Shown here in pieces: positions 25,992 to 35,462 of a stretch of DNA of 64,000 nucleotides; within the stretch, counting starts at the first letter, position 1; every line of letters starts with the position of its first letter. A program made the position numbers and the translations under genes. The notes beneath the pieces are model-generated. The model made no database searches, was not told the DNA's origin, and was given only the letters and a program-made list of their open reading frames with translations. Source of the DNA: Ignavibacteria bacterium (GTDB lineage: Bacteria > Bacteroidota > Ignavibacteria > Ignavibacteriales > Ignavibacteriaceae); the NCBI GenBank assembly GCA_017302895.1, contig JAFLBV010000001.1:1-64000 (forward strand), written 5' to 3'.

Positions 25992-28346
25992 ATGAAAAAT
26001 GTTAAAATTTTGTTCCTGATTCTCGTCCTTGTGATGGGAATTTCGAATGCCCAGAACCCAAAAAGAGAATTCAGGGCATCCTGGATAGCCACAGTAACCA
26101 ATCTCGATTGGCCTCTGACTCGCGGACTAAACGCGACTGCACAGAAAAATGAACTGATTACGCTTCTTGACGCCTTGAAGGCGACCGGAATCAACACCGT
26201 AATCTTCCAGATCAGAAGTGAGAGTGATGCAATGTATCCCTCACAGATCGAGCCGTGGTCTTTCTGGCTTACGGGACAACAGGGCCTCGCACCCAGTTAT
26301 GATCCACTTCAATTTGCAATTGAAGAAGCTCATAAAAGGGGAATGGAACTTCATGCCTGGTTCAATCCCTACAGAGCAGAAAGAGCGGTAGGTAACTACA
26401 CTCTTCATCCGAGCCATGTTCTTGTGGAGCATCCTGAATGGGGTCTTCAGACAGGAACCGCAAAATTCCTCGATCCCGGACTCCCAATGGTTCGTGATTA
26501 TGTACTTTCAGTGATTCTGGATGTTATTAAAAGATACGATGTGGATGGAATCCATATGGATGATTATTTCTACCCATATCCCAATAACCAGATAACAAAT
26601 CAGGATTCCGCCTCATGGAGACTTTATAACCGCGGATTCACAAATATTGGTGACTGGAGAAGAGATAATATCAACATCCTTATCAAAGCTATCAACGACA
26701 GTGTCCATTTCTACAAGAATCACATCAAGTTTGGCATGAGTCCTTTTGGTATATGGAAAAACGGCGTACCTCCCGGAATAACCGGACTGGACGCATATTC
26801 ATCCATATATTGCGATGCCATTACCTGGTTGCGGTGGAGAGCTGTTGATTACCTTACTCCACAGCTCTACTGGCCCTTTGGTGGAGGACAGGATTACGCA
26901 AAACTGATGCCATGGTGGGCGGACAGTGTGTTTGCAAACGACCGTCATTTCTATCCTGGTCAGGCGACTTACAGAATACCAAGCTGGAACAACGCCAGCG
27001 AAATTCACAATCAGATCAGAGCAAACCGGGCAAATCCAAAGACACGAGGAAGTGTATTCTTCCGTGCACAGGATTTTATCTCGAATTTCAAAGGATTTGC
27101 AGACTCATTGAAACAGAATCTGTATAACACAAAAGCCCTGCTTCCAATAATGAGCTGGAAAGATAATGTTGCTCCAAATCCACCGAGGAATTTCCATTTT
27201 GAAAGAGTCCCCGGTAACGGAACTTCTGCATTGAGATGGGATGTGCCCCTTACCGCTGCTGATGGAGATACGGCTGTTAGATATGTAGTCTATAAATTTA
27301 CCACGCCGAACCCCACTCCGCAGGATTTTGACAACAGCGTAAATATCGAAGATGTTTATGGAGTCAGAGAAGCCAGACCGGCTCCTTCAACCACGCCAAC
27401 CACCTACTATTTTGCGGTAACAGCTCTTGACAGAAACTACAATGAGAGCGCTGTCAGCAATATTGTGCAGGTTTCTCCTCTCGCTTCTGTCGTTCTGGCC
27501 TCACCGGCAAACGGCAGTGGGCAAAGGGACACAGTAACAGTGAGATGGAATTATCTTCTTGGTGCTTCAAACTACACTTTGCAGGTGGGAGAAGATCCTT
27601 CTTTCGATTCACTCGTAGTAGTAAATGTAAGCTCACTTGTCGACACATTTGCTGTGTTCAGCAATCTGAAAGGTCAGAAAACATATTACTGGAGAGTGAG
27701 AGCACAAAATGCTGCGGGTGTGGGTGCATGGTCATCTTCCTTCACATTTGTAACCCTTACTCCGGGTGCTCCTCAACTGCTGGCTCCGCTGGATAAAACC
27801 ACTAATGTGGGACTTGATTCAGTACTTGTATGGGGAAGAAACCCGATTGCAAACAGTTACAGCGTTCAACTCTCGAGCACGAATGTTTTTGATCCGGGTT
27901 CACTTGTAGTTAATGCAACCAACTATACTGACACAACAATTGCATTTAACGGACTTTCTCTGAATAAAATTTATTACTGGAGAGTAAAAGGAGTGAATCA
28001 AAATGGTCAGGGCGAGTGGTCAGAGCCTTTCAGATTCAAAACAAAGGTTACCACAGACATCGAAAAGGAGGAAGGGCTTCCGACAGATTTCCAAATGTCG
28101 CAAAACTATCCTAATCCTTTCAACCCGGTGACCACGATTAAATTTGCGCTTCCTGAATCGAGTCAGATTACACTGAAGGTATATGATGCAACAGGCATGC
28201 AGGTAGCTGTTCTTGCTGACGGATACTATTCGGCAGGCAATTATCTTGTTAAATTTGATGCGTCACAGCTTCCTTCAGGAGTTTATATCTATAAACTTGA
28301 AGCAGGCAATAAATCGATTACCAAGAAACTGATGCTGATCAAATAG
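25992..28346 (+). CDS. T9SS-exported glycoside hydrolase-like protein (GHL10/YngK-type) with FN3 domains
   Basis: 784 residues. Signal peptide ending ISNAQ. Residues about 25-370 form the GHL10 (YngK, DUF187) barrel: EFRASWIATVTNLDWP, GINTVIFQIRSESDAMY, HAWFNPYRAE, and the acidic VDGIHMDDYFYP. Fibronectin type III-like modules follow (about 390-490, 495-585 and 590-680), each with TYYWRVRAQN or IYYWRVKGVN. The last about 85 residues are a type A T9SS sorting domain (NYPNPFNPVTTIKF ... GVYIYKLEAGN). The likely substrate is a polysaccharide or peptidoglycan-like glycan on or outside the cell; not determinable here. Confidence 0.88.
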   Translation: MKNVKILFLILVLVMGISNAQNPKREFRASWIATVTNLDWPLTRGLNATAQKNELITLLDALKATGINTVIFQIRSESDAMYPSQIEPWSFWLTGQQGLAPSYDPLQFAIEEAHKRGMELHAWFNPYRAERAVGNYTLHPSHVLVEHPEWGLQTGTAKFLDPGLPMVRDYVLSVILDVIKRYDVDGIHMDDYFYPYPNNQITNQDSASWRLYNRGFTNIGDWRRDNINILIKAINDSVHFYKNHIKFGMSPFGIWKNGVPPGITGLDAYSSIYCDAITWLRWRAVDYLTPQLYWPFGGGQDYAKLMPWWADSVFANDRHFYPGQATYRIPSWNNASEIHNQIRANRANPKTRGSVFFRAQDFISNFKGFADSLKQNLYNTKALLPIMSWKDNVAPNPPRNFHFERVPGNGTSALRWDVPLTAADGDTAVRYVVYKFTTPNPTPQDFDNSVNIEDVYGVREARPAPSTTPTTYYFAVTALDRNYNESAVSNIVQVSPLASVVLASPANGSGQRDTVTVRWNYLLGASNYTLQVGEDPSFDSLVVVNVSSLVDTFAVFSNLKGQKTYYWRVRAQNAAGVGAWSSSFTFVTLTPGAPQLLAPLDKTTNVGLDSVLVWGRNPIANSYSVQLSSTNVFDPGSLVVNATNYTDTTIAFNGLSLNKIYYWRVKGVNQNGQGEWSEPFRFKTKVTTDIEKEEGLPTDFQMSQNYPNPFNPVTTIKFALPESSQITLKVYDATGMQVAVLADGYYSAGNYLVKFDASQLPSGVYIYKLEAGNKSITKKLMLIK

Positions 28347-28398
28347 TTATTAGTTATTAGTTAGATTTCTCGTGACTTTCGTCATAATACCAAAATTA

Positions 28399-28430
28399 AG
28401 CTGCTTCAGAAACGGGGCAGCTTTTTTTTA
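28399..28430 (+). terminator. Rho-independent terminator after the glycosidase-like gene
   Basis: Stem AAGCTGC/GCAGCTT (28399-28405 with 28418-28424), 7 bp plus a G-T pair, 12-base loop, followed by eight T residues. It lies 52 bases after the stop codon and 45 bases before the next start. Confidence 0.9.
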
Positions 28431-28474
28431 TTACCGTCATATGTTGGATATTTAAATTTTGAAATTTCGATTAA

Positions 28475-29656
28475 ATGATGCGTTTTGAAAATTTTTTCCT
28501 GGAGTTGGAGACATTGACCAGATTTATTGATGCTGCAAAGTTATCAAACTACAAGGATGTACCGGGTGACTGGATCGTGTTGATAACGGACATTACCAAT
28601 TCCACCATCGCCATCGCAGAGGGAAGGTACAAGGATGTTAATTCCTGCGGGGCTGCCGTTATTGCTGCGGTCAGGAACGCAACAGGTAAAGAAAAATTCC
28701 CTTTCATCTTTGGAGGTGACGGAGCAATTATGCTTGTGCCGCAAAGATTTGAGGCAGTGGTCGTTGAGTCATTGCAGAAAATGAAATATTTTGCAGAAAT
28801 CAGTTTTGGTCTCGAACTGAGGACAGGATATGCATTAATAGCAGGATTAAGGCGAGAGGGCTTTGAGTTCAAGACAGCCAAATATAAATTTTCTGACTAC
28901 TACCAGCAGGCACTTTTTCGCGGATCGGGATTTGAAGAGGTTGAGAGACAGTTAAAGGAGGGAGACGATTCCACATGTTTCAAATTGATAAGAGAAAAAA
29001 TTGAAGAGATTCCCGACCTGACAGGTTTCGAATGTCGTTGGAACAGCATCCCTTCTCACAAGGGACTTACTTTGGCGTTGCTCGTGAAGGCGAAGGTTAG
29101 AGGGGAGAGGGAAAATGAAATTTTTGATACCATCATAGGTGAAATTTTTAACATTTACGGAACCGAAAACGATTTTAATCCGATTCAATCGCAAAATCTT
29201 AATTTGGTTTTCAGTTATAAAAAACTCAAAAACGAAATTCTGGTCAGAGGTGGTAAGGGATTTTCAAAATTAAGATATTATTTCAGGTTGATATGGCTTA
29301 ACATCGCAGGTGCACTTTTTTTCAACGGAGTGCTTGGGAAGAAGGGGAGTCACTGGAGCAGGTATAAGGAAGATGTGAAAAAGAATGTTGATTACATCAA
29401 GATGGATGATATGATAAGGATGGTAATCGCCAGCAGTGAGGAGCAGAAAGACAGACTGCTAGGCACTCTCGATGAATTCAGCAGGAAAGGTTTGATCTGT
29501 TACGGGATTCACATCACGGACTCTGCACTTCTTACCTGTATCGTTGATAAATATGAAGATGAACATTTCCATTTGATTGATGCCAGCGACGGCGGTTATG
29601 CTCTTGCAGCAAAACAGTTGAAAGAAAAACTTCGTGCCGGAAGTGTTGAATTGTAG
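28475..29656 (+). CDS. DUF3095 protein, class III nucleotidyl cyclase-like
   Basis: 393 residues. The segment IVLITDITNSTIAIAEGRYKD has the Asp-containing first strand of class III adenylyl cyclases, and FIFGGDGAIMLVP the GGDG hairpin with the second acidic residue. The rest (SHKGLTLALLVKAK and the C-terminal KMDDMIRMVIASS) is characteristic of the DUF3095 family. Whether it makes a cyclic nucleotide is not known; the two acidic positions needed for metal binding are present. It follows a terminator and precedes a barrel protein on the same strand. Confidence 0.78.
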   Translation: MMRFENFFLELETLTRFIDAAKLSNYKDVPGDWIVLITDITNSTIAIAEGRYKDVNSCGAAVIAAVRNATGKEKFPFIFGGDGAIMLVPQRFEAVVVESLQKMKYFAEISFGLELRTGYALIAGLRREGFEFKTAKYKFSDYYQQALFRGSGFEEVERQLKEGDDSTCFKLIREKIEEIPDLTGFECRWNSIPSHKGLTLALLVKAKVRGERENEIFDTIIGEIFNIYGTENDFNPIQSQNLNLVFSYKKLKNEILVRGGKGFSKLRYYFRLIWLNIAGALFFNGVLGKKGSHWSRYKEDVKKNVDYIKMDDMIRMVIASSEEQKDRLLGTLDEFSRKGLICYGIHITDSALLTCIVDKYEDEHFHLIDASDGGYALAAKQLKEKLRAGSVEL

Positions 29657-29698
29657 CAATTATTATAAAACCAGTATAAATTAACCAAAGACAAAGAG

Positions 29699-30343
29699 AT
29701 GAAAAAGACAGCAGTTTTAATTTTATTGATTTCAGTATTTGTAAAAGCTCAAGGAAATATTGGAATTGAAGCCGGACTCTCGAAAGCCGGATTCGCAACC
29801 ATAACCACACATCAAGAAACCGCGGTTTTGAAACCGTTTGTTGCGGTTTTCTCCGATGTACAAATTTCAAATTATCTTTATGTCAGCCCACAGTTTGGAT
29901 TTTCAAAGCGGGGTGGTGATCTCTCACTGCTTTCGTCGCCCGTCACCTCTCCGGTTGCGCTCACACCAAAAGCCACAAAATATGAGTATGATCTGAATTA
30001 TCTCGATTTCACGATCCTCTTAAAATCACGGTACACTCCCGAGGATGGACCGCTGACAGTCTCGGCATTTGCGGGGCCATCGGTGTCATACCTGCTTGGA
30101 GGTAAAGTAAAGGAGTATTACGCTGTTGGAGGTACTTTGGGACCAAAGGATGTGGAGGGGATTACGAGTGTTTCACTCGGACTTGTTTATGGAGCCGGGT
30201 TCAGTTTTCTGGTGCCGGGAGGAGAAATAGATTTCAGAGCTGTTTTCTACACCCAGTTCAACTCATCGGTCGAAGCAAATTCAGGCTTGAGTTTGAAAAA
30301 CTTTGCCCAGGGACTCGGAATTGCGTACAGGGCAGATCTGTAG
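29699..30343 (+). CDS. Outer-membrane beta-barrel protein (PorT-like)
   Basis: 214 residues with a signal peptide (KKTAVLILLISVFVKAQ). The mature part is a set of alternating strands with Gly and aromatic residues (GIEAGLSKAGFATITTHQ, YLYVSPQFGFSKRGGD, LDFTILLKSRYT, ISVSLGLVYGAGFSF) ending in LGIAYRADL, as in small outer-membrane barrels of the porin/PorT class. No enzymatic residues are seen. Function unknown. It begins 42 bases after the DUF3095 gene and may be co-transcribed with it. Confidence 0.75.
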   Translation: MKKTAVLILLISVFVKAQGNIGIEAGLSKAGFATITTHQETAVLKPFVAVFSDVQISNYLYVSPQFGFSKRGGDLSLLSSPVTSPVALTPKATKYEYDLNYLDFTILLKSRYTPEDGPLTVSAFAGPSVSYLLGGKVKEYYAVGGTLGPKDVEGITSVSLGLVYGAGFSFLVPGGEIDFRAVFYTQFNSSVEANSGLSLKNFAQGLGIAYRADL

Positions 30344-30406
30344 AATCATATTCCCGAATCCCTGCAGAAATGTTTGTCGCCTGTAAGATGAAAACCGCCC
30401 CACAGG

Positions 30407-31885
30407 CTATTTGAAATTGGCTCTTAGCCTGCTGAGATAATTCTTTTTGAGTTCCAGTCTGGTTTTCTCATCGGCACTGAAATTTGCCGTTTCAGGTAAT
30501 TTTGACTCCAGTGAAACTGCATAATTTTCGAGGTAGAGCCAAGCGTTTTCACCCTCATTTTTAAGGATTGAATAGCATCCGAGAGCCAGTGATGCGTCGA
30601 GTTGTTTGACCGATTTGTCAGACTTGTTCGAGGCTTTCTCAAGTTTGGGATAAGCTGATTCAAGCTTATCCGACTTCAGATCAACCAGTCCATTATAAAG
30701 TTCGGTGAAAAACTCAAGGGAAATTTTCCCTGTTGAATCGAGTTGATTTTGTCTTGTCAGAAGCAGGTCTCTCTCTACAGAGGCTGACTGAAGAATAATC
30801 TCTGAAGTTTCCTTTGCTAAAACTTTCAAAGAATCACTCTGAACAAGTTTTGGAGTTGCAGCCTGTCGTGACTGTTCCAGCAGAGCAGGATCGGGACTTT
30901 TAGTTCCAAAAATGGATCCTTTGAAGATATAGAGCAAACCCCCGGCCGCAAAAGTTATGATGAGAAGAATAAGAAATATGTTGACCAAAGACATTTTTGG
31001 TCTTGCACTTTTTTCCTTGATCAAATTATCAGCGGTGGATTCTGCGATGGTATCAGAACCTTTCAGAATGGCTGTAACTTTTACTCTCGAGCCGCTATCC
31101 ACCCTACCGGCTTCCGGAGGAGCTTCAAATTTTTTTGCTGCATCAGCTTCAAGTTGAGTCCTGACGCTTTTCAGATCAGCAATCAATCCTGAGGCATCAC
31201 GATAAGTGGGGGAGTCGAGGTTCACCGCTTTATGAATAATCTCGAGGAGTTGTTTTGGAATACTTGCGGGTTTTGCCTGCAAGACGGCCGCGAAATTCAG
31301 ATTGGTTTGCAGCAGGGTATCCTGATTCAGGAAACGAAACAGAATGGCTCCACATCTGGCTACATCCCTGATCCGTGCTTCGAAAGCATCGTTTTCAGCC
31401 AGTTCATATTCGCCTGTTACCCTGACATTTTCAAAATGCACAAGCCAGTTCCCACCGATTTTTATTTTTTTCCCCTGAATGAAAAAAATCATACTTTCAT
31501 CAAGGAACCCGACGGCATATCCGAGGTTGTGGAGTTCTTCCAATGCTTCGAGTATCTCTGTTACGATGTCAACTGCTTTTACAGGATCGAGCGGGCGATT
31601 TAAAGTGTAGAAATAATCAAAGAGAGACATCTGAGAAGGGTACTCGGTGATTACAACGAGTCTGCCTTCGTGGTAAAACAGTTCGAAAATCTTGAGGACT
31701 GACTCAAAACCGAGTTTACGAAGTTTTTTAAGACCTTCGAGGTTGACCGGTTCAGTTTCAGATTTTGAAATCAGAAGCTGTACTTTCATTCCAAGAGAGG
31801 CATGAACTGCTTCGAAGTAGTCAAAATCTTTCCAGGTGCCTCTTTGCATAAGAAGGCTGTAATTACCAATTATTGTTGTTTCCAT
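30407..31885 (-). CDS. Membrane-anchored protein kinase-like protein, probable pseudokinase
   Basis: 492 residues. The first about 260 have the Ser/Thr kinase fold pattern: YFEAVHASLGMKVQLLIS, VVITEYPSQMSLFDYFY, and AVDIVTEILEALEELHNLGYAVGFLDESMIFF. The Lys of VAIK is replaced by Leu (VQLL), the HRD motif reads GFLD, and the DFG motif reads KIGGN. All three catalytic motifs are thus altered. A membrane helix at about 298-318 follows, then a helical, Ser/Lys-rich extracytoplasmic part. It may act as a scaffold or nucleotide sensor (inference). Confidence 0.8.
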   Translation of the reverse strand: METTIIGNYSLLMQRGTWKDFDYFEAVHASLGMKVQLLISKSETEPVNLEGLKKLRKLGFESVLKIFELFYHEGRLVVITEYPSQMSLFDYFYTLNRPLDPVKAVDIVTEILEALEELHNLGYAVGFLDESMIFFIQGKKIKIGGNWLVHFENVRVTGEYELAENDAFEARIRDVARCGAILFRFLNQDTLLQTNLNFAAVLQAKPASIPKQLLEIIHKAVNLDSPTYRDASGLIADLKSVRTQLEADAAKKFEAPPEAGRVDSGSRVKVTAILKGSDTIAESTADNLIKEKSARPKMSLVNIFLILLIITFAAGGLLYIFKGSIFGTKSPDPALLEQSRQAATPKLVQSDSLKVLAKETSEIILQSASVERDLLLTRQNQLDSTGKISLEFFTELYNGLVDLKSDKLESAYPKLEKASNKSDKSVKQLDASLALGCYSILKNEGENAWLYLENYAVSLESKLPETANFSADEKTRLELKKNYLSRLRANFK

Positions 31886-31939
31886 AATTACTCATCACTT
31901 TTTAGTGAAAATAAGAAAAAGAAATGAAATTGAAAAATT

Positions 31940-33025
31940 TCATCCTTTAATTCTTGAAAGATTAAATAAAGCTGCCGCCAGAAACAGGAGGTTTACCAGC
32001 CAGGCAGTAACAAGAGGATCGAGTGACCCGTTTTTCCCGAGTGCTGAGACAATCTGCATTACACTCAAATAGACAAAAGTTACAAGGATATTAATTCCGA
32101 ATTGAAGTGCCAGTCCGGTGCGTCTTTTTACGGTAGAGATTGGCAGCCCAAAGATGATAATAATAATTGCGGTGAAGGGAAACGAGAACCTGGAATAGTA
32201 TTCTATTTCCACTCTTTGGGAGTCGTACCCGGCATTTTTTGTATCCTGGATCAGCTTTTTCAACTGGGGATTACTCAGAATCTCGAGTCGCTGCTGTTTA
32301 ACCTGCAGATCTTCCGGTGTGAATTTGAGTCCCGCCACTTCCATTTCTTCAAACGGTGTGAATTGATCGTTGAGCCGTCCAAAAACCCGAACAGTTCCCT
32401 TAAATGCGGTCCATACTTTTTTCCTCGGATTGTATACCATCCGCTCGGCATCGATGCGTTGGGTCATTCTTATCGAAGATGAGGAATCGTATGTCTGAAT
32501 ACCCACTTTGTAAGCTTCCAGCTTTTCATGATTGAAATAAAAAATATTTACAATCTTACCCGGGGGGTCCTGGAAGTAAAGATTGCTAATTGCCGAAGCC
32601 TCACCTTTTTTCAGGTATTCTGCTTCAATTCTGGTTTTAATAGTATTCGCTTCAGGAACAACATAACCGCCAAAGTAGAAGATCAAGCCGGAAATGCCAA
32701 CACATACCAACAGAAACGGCAGCATGAATCTGTAAATAGAAATGCCGCTTGATTTTATTGCCGTAAGTTCATTGTTGTTCGACATCTTACCGGCAGTAAA
32801 CAAACCCCCGAAAAGAACCGCAACGGGTGTCATAAGCTTCAGTATCTCAGGAATAAAAACGAGATAATAATTGAGAATTATCGGAAAATCCACATCATTA
32901 TCGATAAAATTATCAAGGTTTTCCATCAGGTCAATGATGACGAAGAGGAGAGTAAAGGCTAACAATCCGTAGAAGACAGAAGCTATAAAGCTCTTGATAA
33001 TGTACCTGTCGAGAATCTTAAGCAT
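31940..33025 (-). CDS. LptG-like lipopolysaccharide export permease (YjgP/YjgQ family)
   Basis: 361 residues with six predicted membrane helices in two groups of three around a periplasmic beta-jellyroll. Visible family features are LKILDRYIIKSFIASVFYGLLAF at the start and MSNNNELTAIKSSGISIYRFM in the coupling region (the NELTA box). ATG at 33025 replaces the longer frame to 33145, which would read 120 bases into the upstream gene; it overlaps that gene by 8 bases. The pair LptF/LptG moves lipopolysaccharide out of the inner membrane with the LptB ATPase, which is not in this window. Confidence 0.88.
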   Translation of the reverse strand: MLKILDRYIIKSFIASVFYGLLAFTLLFVIIDLMENLDNFIDNDVDFPIILNYYLVFIPEILKLMTPVAVLFGGLFTAGKMSNNNELTAIKSSGISIYRFMLPFLLVCVGISGLIFYFGGYVVPEANTIKTRIEAEYLKKGEASAISNLYFQDPPGKIVNIFYFNHEKLEAYKVGIQTYDSSSSIRMTQRIDAERMVYNPRKKVWTAFKGTVRVFGRLNDQFTPFEEMEVAGLKFTPEDLQVKQQRLEILSNPQLKKLIQDTKNAGYDSQRVEIEYYSRFSFPFTAIIIIIFGLPISTVKRRTGLALQFGINILVTFVYLSVMQIVSALGKNGSLDPLVTAWLVNLLFLAAALFNLSRIKG

Positions 33026-34376
33026 CGTCGGAGACTCTTCTGAATTTTTTAGGAATAAACCGCTGCAATCCCGAGAAATCGATAGTTGCGTTATCACGGA
33101 CAGATCTGAAGAAGAGATAAACTCCCATCGCGGCAAGAATGACATTGGCTGCCCACATTCCTAAAAATGGAGAAACAAGGCCTCTGTCAGCCAGTTTCTC
33201 TCCACCAATCAGGAATGACCAGTAAAGGAGAAAAAAGAAAAGGCTGATGCTTGCGGCCGCTCCAAAGCCTCCTCGCCGGGTCATCATACCGAGGGGAACA
33301 CCGAGCAAAAGGAAAACGATACACGCCGCGGGGATGGAATATTTTTTCTCCACTTCAACCATATAAGCATTTTGTTGCATGATCAGATAGTCCTGAGCGG
33401 CGAGGGTGGTTTCGATAGTTGCAAGTTGTTGCTTGATGCGTGAAGAGAGTCTGGCTTTCCAGGTATCCTTGCCGGTGTCCCCGGCGTTCATTGCCGGCAG
33501 TGCTGAGCCTGCTGAATCACCGTAAAAAAACGGATTTGCCACCCGCTTCATTATCTGCACATGCTCCTCAAAAACCCGGGCAAGACTGTCGGCACGCTGC
33601 CGAAGTTCCACTATTCCGAGTTCACGGTCAGAACGGTACTCGTCAGTAATTTTCTTTAAAGAAAATTGCTCAGAGTTCATCAGGAGGATATGTTTTTTAA
33701 ATTTCAATTTTCTGTAGAGGTGTCCGTCACCTTGTTCATGTATTTCGCCATCATAAAGATTCATCAAGAGTTTGGAGCGATCCTGATTAAAATTCAAGTC
33801 AGCCTTTTTTGCAGTTAGGATATTTACTGAGCCGGACCTGCTGTTATCGTAAATCTTTACATTTACAAGTTTGTTTGAATCCTGCGTGATTTTTTCGGCA
33901 AGAATTGCATACCCAATGATGTCGGTCATAAAAACATTCGGGACAATCGAGAGCGCCGGCCTTGTGGCTGTGATTTCCCACATAAGGTTTTTAGTTTTGT
34001 GGTTGGCATCAGGTAAGATGTTGTTATTGAAATAAATAAGGAACCAGACGAGTGAGGCTGCCATGATAAAAGGGATGGCGGTAAGCCTGTAAAGGCTAAG
34101 CCCGGCCGCCCTGATTGCGGTAATTTCATTATTTTGGGACAGGCCGCCGAATGCCATCAAGGTTGCGACAAGGACTGACATGGGCACCACCAAAACCATC
34201 ATCCATGCAAGATTGTAAGCAATCAGTTGCAGGATCAGCAGTGTATCTATCCCTTTCCCGATCAACTGTTCCGCAAATCTCATGAGAAACTGGAGGATAA
34301 ATACCGAAAAAAGTGAGAACACTGAGAACAGAAAAGGTATGAAAAATTTCCTTGCAATGTAAAAACTTAAGATCAT
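33018..34376 (-). CDS. LptF-like lipopolysaccharide export permease (YjgP/YjgQ family)
   Basis: 452 residues, paralogue of the following gene. LSFYIARKFFIPFLFSVFSLFS starts helix 1, and GGLSQNNEITAIRAAGLSLYRL is the family's coupling box. The late helices (IVFLLLGVPLGMMTRRGGFG, SLFFFLLYWSFLIGGEKLADRG) are typical. It is about 90 residues longer than the LptG-like protein because of a helical insertion (about 240-330) in the periplasmic region. Start ATG at 34376; the stop overlaps the LptG start. Transcribed away from the beta-propeller gene at 34438. Confidence 0.88.
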   Translation of the reverse strand: MILSFYIARKFFIPFLFSVFSLFSVFILQFLMRFAEQLIGKGIDTLLILQLIAYNLAWMMVLVVPMSVLVATLMAFGGLSQNNEITAIRAAGLSLYRLTAIPFIMAASLVWFLIYFNNNILPDANHKTKNLMWEITATRPALSIVPNVFMTDIIGYAILAEKITQDSNKLVNVKIYDNSRSGSVNILTAKKADLNFNQDRSKLLMNLYDGEIHEQGDGHLYRKLKFKKHILLMNSEQFSLKKITDEYRSDRELGIVELRQRADSLARVFEEHVQIMKRVANPFFYGDSAGSALPAMNAGDTGKDTWKARLSSRIKQQLATIETTLAAQDYLIMQQNAYMVEVEKKYSIPAACIVFLLLGVPLGMMTRRGGFGAAASISLFFFLLYWSFLIGGEKLADRGLVSPFLGMWAANVILAAMGVYLFFRSVRDNATIDFSGLQRFIPKKFRRVSDDA

Positions 34377-34437
34377 TTTGGCCGGGCGAACTCTCGGAAT
34401 TTTTTGTGAGTGTAAAACTGCTTAGTTTTGTAATTAA

Positions 34438-35448
34438 ATGAAATTAAAATATTTAAATATAGCAATTCTGATCCTAACTATAGCAGCACTATTTTTTGAA
34501 TTGAGCCGCTGCAGTACGGCTGCAGGATTGGTACCCGGTTACCCCGCATGGCTTGTTGACGGTGAAAAGTATCCTCAGCAGACTTCAGGTATCACCTTCA
34601 TAAAAAATGATGAGCTTGGTCAGCCGGTGTTTATAATTTGCGATGACAAGCAGGCACTTCATTATTTGAAGGTCGTTGATGCTGAGTTCACCCTGACATC
34701 AATAGAGATTGATTCCTCGGTAACTGACACAATTCCACCTAAAGTTAAACTGGACATGGAGGACATCGCCTACGACAAGTACACAAACAAGGTGTACATA
34801 AGTATCGAGCCTGAGAAAAGATACAGGCAGCAATTTGGGATATATGAACTTGTGTTTAAGGACAATGATATATTCTCAGGGAGAGTGACCGGATTAAAAC
34901 GGCTCGTAATTACCCCCGATTCTCTGTTTCATCAATATATTGAAGATAATACAGGGTATGAGGGGCTTGCAGTCGACTCAAACTGTTTATATTTGGGTCT
35001 TGAAGGAATTAAAAGAGGGGAAACCTCATTCGACGGCAGTATAATTAGAGTGGTTGACAAAAAAACGCTAAAAATAGTTGCAACCATGCTATTGGATTCG
35101 TTGGGGGTAAACACAATTACCGGACTGGCAATGGCAGATGACGGAACACTTTGGGGTGTCGACAGAAACAGGTTGAACTTTTTTAATTTAAAATTTGATA
35201 ATAAATTTACAGTCACGAATATTAGAGTTTTTAACATCACAAACTACATTCCGGGCTATCATCAGTACCGGTATGCAGCCGCAATCGAGGCAATTTCACT
35301 CGATAAAACAGGTTTTGTTTATTTAATCGATGATCCATTCACAAAAGAATATGTACCTGTAGAGAACATATTAAGAAAAATGGACAAGAAGACAGAAAAA
35401 AGATTCAAGGAACTTGTTCCTATAATTTACAAGTACAAAATGGAGTGA
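34438..35448 (+). CDS. Secreted or anchored beta-propeller protein (phytase-like esterase / SdiA-regulated type)
   Basis: 336 residues. A hydrophobic N-terminal helix (about 5-22) ends ELSRC. The body is a beta-propeller pattern: DMEDIAYDKYTNKVYISIEP, NTGYEGLAVDSNCLYLGLEG, TITGLAMADDGTLWGVDRN and IEAISLDKTGFVYLIDDP. This order of EDIA / GYEGLA / GLA blocks matches the esterase-like phytase and SdiA-regulated families. The Cys at 25 follows Arg, so it is not a good lipobox. Substrate unknown. The stop codon shares bases with the longer possible start of the dipeptidase gene that follows. Confidence 0.68.
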   Translation: MKLKYLNIAILILTIAALFFELSRCSTAAGLVPGYPAWLVDGEKYPQQTSGITFIKNDELGQPVFIICDDKQALHYLKVVDAEFTLTSIEIDSSVTDTIPPKVKLDMEDIAYDKYTNKVYISIEPEKRYRQQFGIYELVFKDNDIFSGRVTGLKRLVITPDSLFHQYIEDNTGYEGLAVDSNCLYLGLEGIKRGETSFDGSIIRVVDKKTLKIVATMLLDSLGVNTITGLAMADDGTLWGVDRNRLNFFNLKFDNKFTVTNIRVFNITNYIPGYHQYRYAAAIEAISLDKTGFVYLIDDPFTKEYVPVENILRKMDKKTEKRFKELVPIIYKYKME

Positions 35449-35462
35449 TCCACAGGAAGACC

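Noticed and set aside
30344..30406. GCCTGT/ACAGGC inverted repeat between convergent genes as a terminator
   Set aside because: 6-bp stem with a long loop and no T run on either strand.
33026..33145. Longer start for the LptG-like gene
   Set aside because: The extra 40 residues are not LptG-like and overlap the LptF coding sequence; ATG at 33025 fits the family start.
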